Source: Streptomyces venezuelae (GTDB taxonomy: Bacteria; Actinomycetota; Actinomycetes; Streptomycetales; Streptomycetaceae). Taken from it: a stretch of DNA of 64,000 bases. The stretch lies in NCBI RefSeq assembly GCF_008642355.1, contig NZ_CP029193.1, positions 2,380,001 through 2,444,000 of the forward strand. Direction: 5' to 3'. Below the pieces are notes generated by a model. That model saw only the letters and a list, made by a program, of their open reading frames with translations. It searched no databases and was not told where the DNA came from. The position numbers and the translations under genes are program-made. Position 1 is the first letter of the stretch, and every line of letters starts with the position of its first letter. Shown piece after piece: positions 8,189 to 16,687 of this stretch.

Positions 8189-9010
8189 CTACTGGGGCCT
8201 CACCGCAGAGAGGAACGCCCCGGCGATCTTCTCCCCCGCCGCGATCCCCCGCTCCGGCAGCACCGTGAGCCCCGCCGCCACGAACCCCGTGTCCGCGAGC
8301 TCCCCGTGTCCCGGCCTCCAGGACCGGTCCGCCGCGAGGAGCAGGTCCGCGTCGAGCAGCGAGTCGCCCGCGGCGAGGATCTCGTCCGCCCCGGCCCGCC
8401 GCGCGACCTCCCGCACGGCCGCGCTCTTGGTGAGCGGCTTCGGTACGGCGTACAGCTTGCGGCCCTGCAGCGAGACCGTCCAGCCGCGCTCCTCCGCCCA
8501 GACGGCGAGCTCCTTGACCCACTCCTCGGGCAGCAGTGCCCGTTCGACGACGAGGTACGCGAAGAGGTCCTCGGCGACGCGTTCCTTGAGGAGCCACGCC
8601 GGGTCGGCGGTCCGCACCAGATGGCCGCGGACCTCGTCGAGCGTCGCGCACTCCGCGGCGAGGCGGCGGGCGACGGTCGCCTGCCAGTCGGGGTCGGACA
8701 CGCCGTCGACGAGCAGGTGCCCGCCGTTGGCGCAGACCGCGAACTTCGGCGCGGGGCCGGGGAGGTGGATGCGCCCGTACTGTTCGCGCGTGCGCGTCGT
8801 GGTCGGCACGAAGACGCCCGTGCGGGCCAGCTCCGCCAGCAGTCCTGCGGCGGTCTCGGTGACGTACGACAGCGGTTTGCCCTCGTACACCTCGACGCAC
8901 AGCAGCCGCGGCGCCTGCGCGTCCGGCATGGTCAGGCCGAGCGCGGCGGTGGAGTAGATGAGGGTGCGGTCGAGGTCGCTGGCGACAACAGTTGTCGGGG
9001 TCGGGGTCAT
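8189..9010 (-). CDS. HAD-superfamily phosphatase of the Ter operon
   Basis: A 273-residue HAD hydrolase. Motif I is DLDRTLIYS (residues 11-19; nucleophile Asp and acid/base Asp), a Lys lies in LTKSAAV, and the metal site is AGDSLLDADLL near residue 215, with a large cap domain between them. HAD enzymes of this kind recur in Ter gene clusters, where comparative genomic work proposes that they act with a phosphoribosyltransferase and an aldolase in making a nucleoside-like metabolite; the substrate is not known. The ATG overlaps the preceding StiP stop (ATGA). Confidence 0.85.
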   Translation of the reverse strand: MTPTPTTVVASDLDRTLIYSTAALGLTMPDAQAPRLLCVEVYEGKPLSYVTETAAGLLAELARTGVFVPTTTRTREQYGRIHLPGPAPKFAVCANGGHLLVDGVSDPDWQATVARRLAAECATLDEVRGHLVRTADPAWLLKERVAEDLFAYLVVERALLPEEWVKELAVWAEERGWTVSLQGRKLYAVPKPLTKSAAVREVARRAGADEILAAGDSLLDADLLLAADRSWRPGHGELADTGFVAAGLTVLPERGIAAGEKIAGAFLSAVRPQ

Positions 9011-11574
9011 CGGGACGACACCGCCTTGCCGTCCGCGCCCGTCGCACCGCGCGTGTACTGGGGGTGGATCAACCCGACGCAGGTGTAAGGGAGTTCGTCG
9101 ACCTCCTCGACCGGCACGCCTCGCTGCTCGGCGAGCAGGCGCACGTGGTCGAGGTCCGCGCCCGCGCCCTTGCGGGCCAGGATCTTCCAGGGCACGCGGC
9201 GCAGCAGCACGCGCGTCGTCTCGCCGACGCCCGGCTTGACGAGGTTCACGTCGTGGATACCGTACTCCTCGCTGATCCGCTCGACCGCCGCCCAGCCCTC
9301 CCAGGTCGGCGCGCGGTCGGCCGAGAGCAGCTCCTTGACGCGTACGTCCACCGCGTCCGCGACCTCGTCGAAGCGCGCGGCGACCGCGTCGACGAAGTGC
9401 CGGGACACGTCGGCGTCGGCGAGCTCGCGGTAGAACTTGCCGCCGTGGAAGTCGTCGGGGCCGACCAGGTCGGCGCGGAGGACGGTACGCGAGATCAGGC
9501 CGGAGACCGTGGAGTTGAGGCAGGCGGAGGGGATGAGGAAGTCCTCGCGGGTGCCGTAGGTGCGGACACACGAGCCGGGGTCGGCGAGCACGGCGATCTC
9601 GGGGCTGAAGCCGGCGGGACCGCCCGCGGCCTCGAACTCCCGCACCGCGTCCGCGAGTTCACGGGTGATCGCGCCCTTGCCGGTCCACCCGTCGACGAAG
9701 ACGATGTCGGCCGGGTCGTGGTGGGCGGCGAGCCAGCGCAGGGCGTTGGCGTCGATGCCGCGGCCGCGGACGATCGACACGGCGTAGTGCGGCAGGTCGA
9801 GGCCGTGCCGGTGCGCGGCCCAGCGGCGCATCAGGACGCCGACGGGCGTGCCCGCGCGGGCCAGGGAGACCAGGACCGGGCGCGGCGACCGCTCGGCGAG
9901 GACCGTCTCGGTGACCGTGCCGACGGCGTGCGCGATGCGCGCGGCCGAGGTGTCGAGCGCGGCGTGGAACAGCTCCTGGTAGCGCTCGCTCGGCTGGTAC
10001 TCGACGGGCAGCGACTCGGCGTAGTGCGCGCCACCGCTCTGTATCGCCTCCTCGCGTTCCTCCGTGGGCGCTTCGAGCGTCACGTCCGAGAGGTCCTGGA
10101 GCAGCCAGCCGACGTCTTCGGGGGCGTACGAGGAGAAGGCGGGGCCACGGAGTGGCTCGGGAAGCATGCGGGACCTTTCGGAGACGTGCTCAGGTGCGCA
10201 CTCAGGTGTGTACGACGGGACCACGGCCAGCAGGACGTGTCCGGTGTGTGCGGCGAGCTGCGCCAACAGCCCGTCCGGGGCGTGCAGTTCGGGCGTGTCG
10301 GCGACCGAGTCCACGACCACGACGACCGCGTCGAAGCCGGCGCCCGCGACGTTGTAGGCGTACCGCGTGCCGGGCCCGTCGGCGGGATCGTCGTGCGCGG
10401 GGAAGGCGAGGCGGGTGCGGATCGCGTAGCCGGGGTCGTCCACGGCGAGGACGGGTGAGCGGGTCGTGGTGGAGAACCGCACCTCCGCGCCGGTACGCCG
10501 CTCCAGCTCGACGCCGAGCGCCAGCGGCGCGTACATGAGCTCTTCGAAGCCGAGGACGAGTACGCGACCGCTGCGCGCGCTCTCCGGCAGCGCGTCCGCG
10601 ATCCGGGCGGCCATGCCGGGCAGCGCCGCGTCGAGGGCCGCGCGGTGCGCGGGCGTGAAGCCGTGCCGCCCGCCGTCGGGGACACCCGCGGGCCAGCCGA
10701 GCTCGACACGGCCGACGCGGTCGACGTGACCGATCGGGCCGCGCCCCTGCCGGGGCTGCGGGAGGGGCAGCGCGGCAGCGTCCTCGTGACCCGCGTGGCC
10801 CTCGTGCTCGGCGACCAGCGCCTGCCCCTTCTCCAGGACGCCGTCGGGCAGCCGCACCGTGCCGGACGCGGCCGCGACGAGGTCGACGTGCGCGCCGATC
10901 TCGCGGGCGAAGCCGTCGAGCCGCCCCTGGTCCTCCGGCGAGCGCATGTCGACGAGCGCCACGATGACGTACCGCTCGCGCGGGAAGCGCTCGTGGAGGG
11001 CGCGGACGGTGTTCAGGACGGTGTTGCCCGTGGAGAACTCGTCGTCGACGAGGACGAGCGGGCCGTCCCCGGCGAGCAGCCGGGGATCCTCGGGCAGCAG
11101 CAGGTGCGACGTGGCGTGCGAGTGGGACTCCTCGAAGCCGCCCGCGCGCGCGACACCCTCGACGGGGCGCCGGGTGGAGTGCAGGTAGGGCGCGAGGGCG
11201 ACGCCGTCGGCGACGGCGTGGCCGAGGCCCGTCGCGGTCTCCGCGTAGCCGAGGACGACGGCGCGCCCGGCCTCCTCGTCGCCGAGGAGGTTCCGCACCC
11301 GGACGCCGAGGTCGTGCCCGGCCGCGTACACGACCGACGGGAGCTGCGGGACGTGCTTGCCCAGGACGTTCGACACCAGCAGGTGGGCCCGCTTGGGGTT
11401 GCGGCGCAGGGCGAGGCCGAGCATGCCGCGCAGCGCGTCGTCGCCGTCGAGGACGACGCCGAGCCGCTCGGCGACCCAGCTCCCCGACCACACCGGCGCG
11501 TCCGGCACCGCGTTCCCGTCCTCGTTGTTCTCGTTCTCGTTCTCAGATATGTGCGTCATGTCCCTCTTGTTCAT
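9007..11574 (-). CDS. Phosphoribosyltransferase-TRSP / StiP-PELOTA fused frame
   Basis: One uninterrupted 855-codon frame holds what are usually two Ter-cluster proteins. Residues 30-250 are a PRTase domain with the PRPP loop VLVDDEFSTGNTVL (174-187). Residues 290-455 match the TRSP domain (VLVLGFEELMYAPLALG). Residues 470-740 match the StiP family (long annotated as a cysteine protease, more likely PRTase-related; conserved FSSYAPEDVGWLLQDLS and GSGGAHYAESLP-type segments). The last 90 resemble a PELOTA-type RNA-binding domain. An internal ATG at 10167 with GAAAGG upstream matches the usual StiP start, so a separate 386-residue StiP may also be made. The first ATG overlaps the aldolase stop (TGATG); an alternative start is 11559. 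Confidence 0.85.
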   Translation of the reverse strand: MNKRDMTHISENENENNEDGNAVPDAPVWSGSWVAERLGVVLDGDDALRGMLGLALRRNPKRAHLLVSNVLGKHVPQLPSVVYAAGHDLGVRVRNLLGDEEAGRAVVLGYAETATGLGHAVADGVALAPYLHSTRRPVEGVARAGGFEESHSHATSHLLLPEDPRLLAGDGPLVLVDDEFSTGNTVLNTVRALHERFPRERYVIVALVDMRSPEDQGRLDGFAREIGAHVDLVAAASGTVRLPDGVLEKGQALVAEHEGHAGHEDAAALPLPQPRQGRGPIGHVDRVGRVELGWPAGVPDGGRHGFTPAHRAALDAALPGMAARIADALPESARSGRVLVLGFEELMYAPLALGVELERRTGAEVRFSTTTRSPVLAVDDPGYAIRTRLAFPAHDDPADGPGTRYAYNVAGAGFDAVVVVVDSVADTPELHAPDGLLAQLAAHTGHVLLAVVPSYTPECAPEHVSERSRMLPEPLRGPAFSSYAPEDVGWLLQDLSDVTLEAPTEEREEAIQSGGAHYAESLPVEYQPSERYQELFHAALDTSAARIAHAVGTVTETVLAERSPRPVLVSLARAGTPVGVLMRRWAAHRHGLDLPHYAVSIVRGRGIDANALRWLAAHHDPADIVFVDGWTGKGAITRELADAVREFEAAGGPAGFSPEIAVLADPGSCVRTYGTREDFLIPSACLNSTVSGLISRTVLRADLVGPDDFHGGKFYRELADADVSRHFVDAVAARFDEVADAVDVRVKELLSADRAPTWEGWAAVERISEEYGIHDVNLVKPGVGETTRVLLRRVPWKILARKGAGADLDHVRLLAEQRGVPVEEVDELPYTCVGLIHPQYTRGATGADGKAVSSR

Positions 11575-12758
11575 CAGCCGGGCAGCCCGGCCGTCAACAG
11601 CTCCACGAAGCCGACGTCCTCCCTGGCGACGCCGAAGACCTCGGCGCGGCGCAGGGTCCGCTCGGCCCAGGCGCGGTGCGGCTTCACCTCGTTCATCTTG
11701 TTCGTGTACGAGGAGCGCAGGACCCCGCCGCCGCCCCGCTCCGGGCGCAGGATGTCCTCGGCGTCGCTGAACTCCTCGTGACTGACCACGGAGAGCGCGT
11801 GCACGGGCAGCACGTGGGAGGGGTGGATGCAGGTCTTGCCGAGCAGACCGTTGGCGCGGTCGAGCTCGATCTCGCGGAGCAGGCCGTCCATGTCGTGCTC
11901 GATGAGGGCCTGGCGGAGTTCCTCGGCGCGGCTCTCCAGAAAGGGGCTGCGGCGCAGCTGCGGCTTGAACATCCGCTCCTGTACGCGGAAGTACTCCCAG
12001 ACCGGTCCCGTCACGGTGAAGCCGGTGCCGTCGGCCCTGCCGAGGACGTTGACGACGTCGGCGATGACGGAGGCGACGATCTGCACGTCGTACGCGGTCA
12101 TGTCCGGCGGCCTGCGCAGTCCGTACGCCGAGCAGAAGTCGGTGACGCCGAGGCGCAGCGCGAGGATGCGGTCGCGGTACTTGTCGACGGTGCGGGCTAT
12201 GCCGGAGAGGGTCTCGGCGCGGCTCTCCAGGTGGAGGAGCTCGGGCGACTCCAGGACGGGCATGGCGAAGAGCCGCCGCGCCGGGCCGTCCGGCCCCGAC
12301 GGAAGCTCCGCCTCCGCGGCCATCAGCGCCTCCAGGAACGGAACGCCGCGCTCCTCGGTGAACTTGGGCAGGACGAATCCGGACAGCAGCCGGATGCTCG
12401 GGCCGAGTCTGCGGACCAGGTCGGGTATCTGCTCGGCGGCGCGGACCCGGATGAAGAGCAGCGGCGGCTCGACGCCCCGCTCCGCGAGGTCGGCGAACTG
12501 CCGGACCAGGTTCTCCTCGGCGTCGGCGACCTCGGCGTCGTCGATGGAGTCCTCCAGGCAGACCACCATGGAGACCACACCGCGCGCGGCCTGTTTCAGG
12601 ATGTCCTCGGCGAGCCGGGGACGGGTGGCCGGGCTGTAGAGCGTGGCGCCCAGGGCGGGCGCGAGCAGGTGGGGCGGGGAGTCCGCGGTGAAGGCACACG
12701 GCTCCCGGTGGAAGAGGCGGTGCCGCACCTCTGGGGCGATATGCCCGAAATGACGCAT
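11574..12758 (-). CDS. HpcH/HpaI-type (citrate lyase beta-like) aldolase of the Ter operon
   Basis: A 394-residue TIM-barrel aldolase of the CitE/HpcH group, class II, metal-dependent. Recognisable parts are YSPATRPRLAEDI (about 40-52), VCLEDSIDD (metal-region acid pair, about 67-75), the Arg in LLFIRVRAAEQI, and HPSHVLPVHALSVVSHEEF near the C-terminus. In Ter clusters this enzyme accompanies the PRTase and HAD and is thought to act on a small metabolite of the same pathway; this is prediction from gene neighbourhood. It is the first gene of the four-gene operon. Start ATG has AGCAGGG seven bases upstream. Confidence 0.85.
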   Translation of the reverse strand: MRHFGHIAPEVRHRLFHREPCAFTADSPPHLLAPALGATLYSPATRPRLAEDILKQAARGVVSMVVCLEDSIDDAEVADAEENLVRQFADLAERGVEPPLLFIRVRAAEQIPDLVRRLGPSIRLLSGFVLPKFTEERGVPFLEALMAAEAELPSGPDGPARRLFAMPVLESPELLHLESRAETLSGIARTVDKYRDRILALRLGVTDFCSAYGLRRPPDMTAYDVQIVASVIADVVNVLGRADGTGFTVTGPVWEYFRVQERMFKPQLRRSPFLESRAEELRQALIEHDMDGLLREIELDRANGLLGKTCIHPSHVLPVHALSVVSHEEFSDAEDILRPERGGGGVLRSSYTNKMNEVKPHRAWAERTLRRAEVFGVAREDVGFVELLTAGLPG

Positions 12759-13004
12759 GTGATTCCCTGCTATCGCCTGTTTCGTCGACGTGGGCCGTTC
12801 TGATGTGGCCGGTAATAGTACGTAGAGACGGGTGCCGGGGGTTCCCTCCGGGCATGAACTTCAGGTAACCCGGCCATGTCACACATGCTCACCACACAAC
12901 CGTCGCACGCTCGCACCACCCGCAGGTCAGGAGCATGGTGACGCGGCCGGGACCTTGGGCCCCCCGCGTTGTCCCACCCCTGCGGGGGAAGGCAGGATGA
13001 CCGC

Positions 13005-13856
13005 ATGACGCACGCGATGTTGAAGGGGTCGAACGTCCCTCTCGAAGCCTCGGCCGTCCGGGCCGTGCTGCGCTGGACCCCCGGACAGGGCGTCCCCGAC
13101 GTCGACGCGTCGGCGCTGCTGCTCGGCGGCGACGGGCGGGTGCGCTCGGACGAGGACTTCGTCTTCTACAACCAGCCGCGCCACCCGGCGGGCAAGGTCT
13201 GGCGGCTCGGCAAGAAGCGGACCGCGGAGGGTCTGACGGACACCATCCAGACGGACCTGGCGGGCATGGACCCGGCCGTCAGCCGCGTGCTCCTCGCCGC
13301 GTCGGCGGAGGGCGTCGCCTTCGAACACGTGCCGGCGCTGCGGATCCTGCTGTACGACGCCACCGTCACCGACGGCGAGCCGCTCGCCCACTTCGACATC
13401 ACCCCGCAGACCGGTGAGGAGACCGCGCTGATCTGCGGGGAGCTCTACCGCCGTGGCGAGGGCTGGAAGTTCCGCGCCCTCGGCGAGGGGTACTCCAACG
13501 GCCTGGAGGGCCTCGCCTCCGACTTCGGCATCTCCGTGGACGACTCGGACTCCGCGGCTCCGGAGCCCTCGCCCTCGGCATCCTTCCCGCTGCCGCCCCA
13601 GCAGCCCATGCCGCAGCACCAGCCCGCCCCGCAGTCGCCGCCGCAGCCCTCGTACGGCTACCCGCCCGAGCCGCCCCGGCACCCGGCGCCCCAGCCCTCC
13701 TACGGCTATCCGCCGGCCGCGCCCACCCAGCCGACCCCGGTCGTGCAGCCGGCCCCCGTCGCCCAGCCGTCGTACGGCTATCCGCAGCCGGTGGCCCCGA
13801 TGCCGGACCCGAACTTCCGGCTGCCTCCGCAGGGGCCGCAGTTCCTGTCCCGCTGA
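13005..13856 (+). CDS. Divergent TerD-domain protein with proline-rich tail
   Basis: A 283-residue protein. Residues 1-180 form a TerD domain (KGSNVPL start, PDVDASALLLGGDGRVRSDEDFVFYNQP, and the ending GELYRRGEGWKFRALGEGYSNGL). The acidic loop that binds calcium in TerD proteins, present in both paralogues at 15977 and 16688, is replaced here by WRLGKKRTAEGLTDTIQ, so calcium binding is doubtful. Residues 185-283 are a Pro/Gln-rich disordered tail with three copies of PSYGYP. It has a strong ribosome site (GGGGGAAGG) and is transcribed divergently from the aldolase operon across 246 bases. Confidence 0.85.
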   Translation: MTHAMLKGSNVPLEASAVRAVLRWTPGQGVPDVDASALLLGGDGRVRSDEDFVFYNQPRHPAGKVWRLGKKRTAEGLTDTIQTDLAGMDPAVSRVLLAASAEGVAFEHVPALRILLYDATVTDGEPLAHFDITPQTGEETALICGELYRRGEGWKFRALGEGYSNGLEGLASDFGISVDDSDSAAPEPSPSASFPLPPQQPMPQHQPAPQSPPQPSYGYPPEPPRHPAPQPSYGYPPAAPTQPTPVVQPAPVAQPSYGYPQPVAPMPDPNFRLPPQGPQFLSR

Positions 13857-13871
13857 CGGGGCCCGCACGGG

Positions 13872-14609
13872 TCAGCCCACCTTGGACTTGTAGCCCCGGC
13901 CCCACTGGAGCCCCCAGCCGTACAGCCGGTCGAGCTCGGCCTGGAAGCCGTAGACGAACTTGACCTCGCGGCGCACGATCAGTTCGTCCTTGACGTTCTC
14001 GATGGAGACCACGGCGCACGAGCGGGCCTGCGGCTGCCGCTCGTCCAGGTCGATCTCGATCCGGGGGCCGTTGCTGGGGTAGAGCGTGACCTTCGCGTGG
14101 GTACGGTCGAACGCCGGCGTCTGGTCGTAGATGTACACGAAGACCAGCAGCCGCTTGATCGCCTCGCGGTGGTCGAGGTTCACGTAGAGCGTCTCGCCCG
14201 AGCCCGACCCGAACCGGTCGTCGCCGCTGCCCTTCACATACGGCGGGGAGTTGAGGCTCCCGAGGAAGTGGCCCAGCGGCTGCACCACGCCCTTGTCGCC
14301 GTCGGCCAGCTCGTACAGACAGCCCAGGTCGAGGTCGACGTTGACCATGCTCTGCGTGTGCGCCTGGACCGGCTCGGGCCGGAACATCTGGAGGGGGTGC
14401 CGCAGCAGGCCGCCGCCGCGCGGCTTGCCGATGAGGTCGGACGTCCGCATCTGCCAGGACAGGTTGACGCGCAGGTTGCCGGTGGCCGCGCCCTGTTTGG
14501 AGAGCGAGACCGTCGGGTGCCGCTTGGTCAGTTCGATGGAGTTGGTGGCGGCGCTGCCCGATTCATAGTCCGTCGAACGCCCACGCCACAGTCCGTCCCA
14601 GAAGGACAT
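13872..14609 (-). CDS. TerD-superfamily protein, TerA-like
   Basis: A 245-residue protein beginning MSFWDGLWRGRST. The central and C-terminal part has the TerD/TerA beta-sandwich pattern (VNVDLDLGCLYELADGDKG, DDRFGSGSGETLYVNLDH, VFVYIYDQTPAFDRT). The aspartate-rich segments are consistent with calcium or metal binding. It is longer at the front than plain TerD and lacks the TerD ending. Start ATG 14609 is preceded by GGGGGCGG, and a hairpin at 14650-14686 lies just upstream, which argues against longer in-frame starts. It is convergent with the TerD-tail gene, with only 15 bases between. Confidence 0.8.
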   Translation of the reverse strand: MSFWDGLWRGRSTDYESGSAATNSIELTKRHPTVSLSKQGAATGNLRVNLSWQMRTSDLIGKPRGGGLLRHPLQMFRPEPVQAHTQSMVNVDLDLGCLYELADGDKGVVQPLGHFLGSLNSPPYVKGSGDDRFGSGSGETLYVNLDHREAIKRLLVFVYIYDQTPAFDRTHAKVTLYPSNGPRIEIDLDERQPQARSCAVVSIENVKDELIVRREVKFVYGFQAELDRLYGWGLQWGRGYKSKVG

Positions 14610-14649
14610 TCCGCCCCCAAGTGCCCTTGTGCCGCCTACGAATACCGAC

Positions 14650-14686
14650 GGGGCGGCCATGAGGACATCTCCTCGACGGCCGCCCC
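14650..14686 (-). terminator. Terminator after the TerC-like gene
   Basis: An outer 9-bp stem GGGGCGGCC/GGCCGCCCC and an inner GAGGA/TCCTC stem around CATC. It lies 80 bases past the DUF475/TerC-like stop on the same strand. Confidence 0.7.
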
Positions 14687-14766
14687 GCACAGAGCGTTCC
14701 TCGCCTTGGCCGTCGTCACACTCCGGGAACCGGAATCGGACAGCGCGGTGAGGGAATCGGTCAGTC

Positions 14767-15912
14767 TCAGACGCCCGAGGAGACCTCCGCCTTGTCTCCG
14801 GAGCTCCCTTGCCCCTCGGCCGCCGCGATCCGCTTGTTCCTGATCACCGACGAGATGAAGGACCAGGCGATCAGGATGACGCCGACGGAACCGGTGATGA
14901 CCTCGTGGATCTCGTACTGGATCGTGACCAGGAGGATCACGGCGAGGGCGCCGATCGCGTAGTGCGCGCCGTGCTCCAGGTACACGTAGTCGTCCAGGGT
15001 GCCCTGGCGGACCAGGTAGACCGTGAGGGACCGGACGTACATGGCGCCGATACCGAGGCCGAGAGCCATCAGCACGATGTCGTTGGTGACGGCGAAGGCG
15101 CCGATGACACCGTCGAAGGAGAACGACGCGTCCAGGACCTCGAGGTAGAGGAACATGAAGAACGCGGCCTTGCCGGCCAGGACGACGGCAGGAACCTTCT
15201 TGCCCGACTTCGCGGCGGCTTCCTCCTGCTCGTGCTCGCGCTCCTCCTCTTCCTCGAGCTTGTTCTCGAAGTAACTGGAGAGGCCGCCGACCACGAGATA
15301 CGTGATCAGACCCGCGACACCCGAGATGAGGACGGTCTGCGCCTTGTCCACATGCACGCCGCCGTGCTGGTGGGCGTGGGTGGCGACGGTCATGGCGGAG
15401 ATCAGGAGCACGACGAGCGCGATGCAGACCGACAGCATGTCGACCTTGCCGAGCTTGGCGAGCGGACGCTCCAGCCAGCCCAGCCACTTGATGTCCCGGT
15501 CCTCGAAGATGAAGTCGAGGAAGATCATCAGCAGGAACATGCCACCGAAGGCGGCGATCGACGGGTGCGCGTCGGTGACCAGCTGCTGGTACTGGTCCTT
15601 GTCGTTGAGCGCGAGACGGACGGCCTCGATCGGGCCGATCTTGGCGCTGACGGCCACGATGACGACGGGGAAGACCAGCCGCATGCCGAAGACCGCGATC
15701 AGCACACCGATGGTGAGGAAGATCTTCTGCCAGAAGGCATTCATCTTCTTCAGGATTCCGGCGTTGACCACCGCGTTGTCGAAGGACAGCGAGATCTCGA
15801 GGACGGACAGGATCGCCACGACGCCGAAGCCTGTCCACCCCCCGTAGAACACCGCGGCGACCAGGCCGAGCGCGGTGACCGCGAACGACCAGCCGAAGGT
15901 TTTCAGAAGCAC
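14767..15912 (-). CDS. TerC-like DUF475 integral membrane protein
   Basis: A 381-residue polytopic protein of the TerC superfamily, DUF475 branch. Hydrophobic helices fill residues 5-75, 115-135, 155-180, 200-220, 250-330 and 335-360. The conserved acidic/Asn helix motifs characteristic of TerC are seen twice: LEISLSFDNAVVNA (about 37-50) and LEVLDASFSFDGVIGAF (about 262-278), consistent with metal handling in the membrane. A charged loop (residues 228-245, EEEEEREHEQEE) and a His-rich segment (ATHAHQHGGVH) are further potential metal ligands. It starts with GTG. It is expected to act with the soluble TerD proteins encoded just upstream. Confidence 0.88.
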   Translation of the reverse strand: MLLKTFGWSFAVTALGLVAAVFYGGWTGFGVVAILSVLEISLSFDNAVVNAGILKKMNAFWQKIFLTIGVLIAVFGMRLVFPVVIVAVSAKIGPIEAVRLALNDKDQYQQLVTDAHPSIAAFGGMFLLMIFLDFIFEDRDIKWLGWLERPLAKLGKVDMLSVCIALVVLLISAMTVATHAHQHGGVHVDKAQTVLISGVAGLITYLVVGGLSSYFENKLEEEEEREHEQEEAAAKSGKKVPAVVLAGKAAFFMFLYLEVLDASFSFDGVIGAFAVTNDIVLMALGLGIGAMYVRSLTVYLVRQGTLDDYVYLEHGAHYAIGALAVILLVTIQYEIHEVITGSVGVILIAWSFISSVIRNKRIAAAEGQGSSGDKAEVSSGV

Positions 15913-15976
15913 TGGCTACCCAATCGTGTGTGTACGGGCTCCCGTGTAGCGGTCTCCCCCGCGCCGGTCCCCTGCT

Positions 15977-16552
15977 TTACGAAACGTTGACCCCGAAGTC
16001 TAGAGCGATACCGCGCAGACCCGACGCGTACCCCTGCCCGACTGCACGGAACTTCCACTCTCCCCCGTACCGGTACACCTCGCCGAAGATCATCGCCGTC
16101 TCCGAGGAGGCGTCCTCACTGAGGTCGTAACGGGCGAGTTCCTGGCCGTCCGCCTGGTTCACGACGCGGATGAACGCGTTGCTGACCTGGCCGAACGTCT
16201 GGCCCCTGTTGTCCGCGTCATGGATCGAGACCGGGAAGATGATCTTGTCGCAGTTCTCCGGGACCTTGGAGAGGTCGATCAGGAGCGACTCGTCGTCGCC
16301 GTCACCCTCGCCCGTGAGGTTGTCGCCGGTGTGCTCGACGGAGCCGTCGGGGCTCTTCAGGTTGTTGTAGAAGACGAACCACTCGTCGCCGAGGACCCGG
16401 CCCGCGTTGCACAGCAGCGCGCTGGCGTCGAGGTCGAAGGGGGCGCCGGTGGTGGAGCGCGCGTCCCAGCCCAGGCCGACGAGGATCTGGGTGAGGTTCG
16501 GTGCGGCCTTGGAGAGGGAGACATTGCCTCCCTTGGCGAGCGTGACGCCCAT
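15977..16552 (-). CDS. terD: TerD calcium-binding stress protein (copy 1)
   Basis: A 191-residue TerD protein covering the full domain: [15 protein letters not shown] start, [13 protein letters not shown], the acidic loop [15 protein letters not shown] (residues 73-87) with conserved Asp/Glu calcium ligands, FPVSIHDAD, and the ending [14 protein letters not shown]. TerD proteins are soluble calcium-binding proteins linked to tellurite, oxidative and DNA-damage stress; in Streptomyces they are also reported to affect differentiation. The ribosome site GGGGAGGA lies seven bases before ATG. It is separated from its paralogue upstream by a strong terminator, so it has its own promoter within 16553-16625. 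Confidence 0.92.
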   Translation of the reverse strand: MGVTLAKGGNVSLSKAAPNLTQILVGLGWDARSTTGAPFDLDASALLCNAGRVLGDEWFVFYNNLKSPDGSVEHTGDNLTGEGDGDDESLLIDLSKVPENCDKIIFPVSIHDADNRGQTFGQVSNAFIRVVNQADGQELARYDLSEDASSETAMIFGEVYRYGGEWKFRAVGQGYASGLRGIALDFGVNVS

Positions 16553-16625
16553 GGTGAAGTCCTCCCCGTGGTGAACGGAAACCCCCGGACAGCGGTGACC
16601 GCGCGCGGGGTGGTGAGCGTGAGCA

Positions 16626-16664
16626 CGTCCGGCGCCGCACCTCGAAACTGTGCGGCGCCGGACG
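16626..16664 (-). terminator. Terminator between the two terD paralogues
   Basis: A perfect 15-bp stem CGTCCGGCGCCGCAC/GTGCGGCGCCGGACG with a 9-base loop, 24 bases beyond the stop of the terD copy at 16688-17263. Confidence 0.8.
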
Positions 16665-16687
16665 GAGAGCGCTGGGGCGTGCTCGGC

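Noticed and set aside
11575..12882. Further upstream part of the PRTase frame over the aldolase gene
   Set aside because: Arg/Pro/Gly-rich shadow of the aldolase; the PRTase begins at 11574 or 11559.
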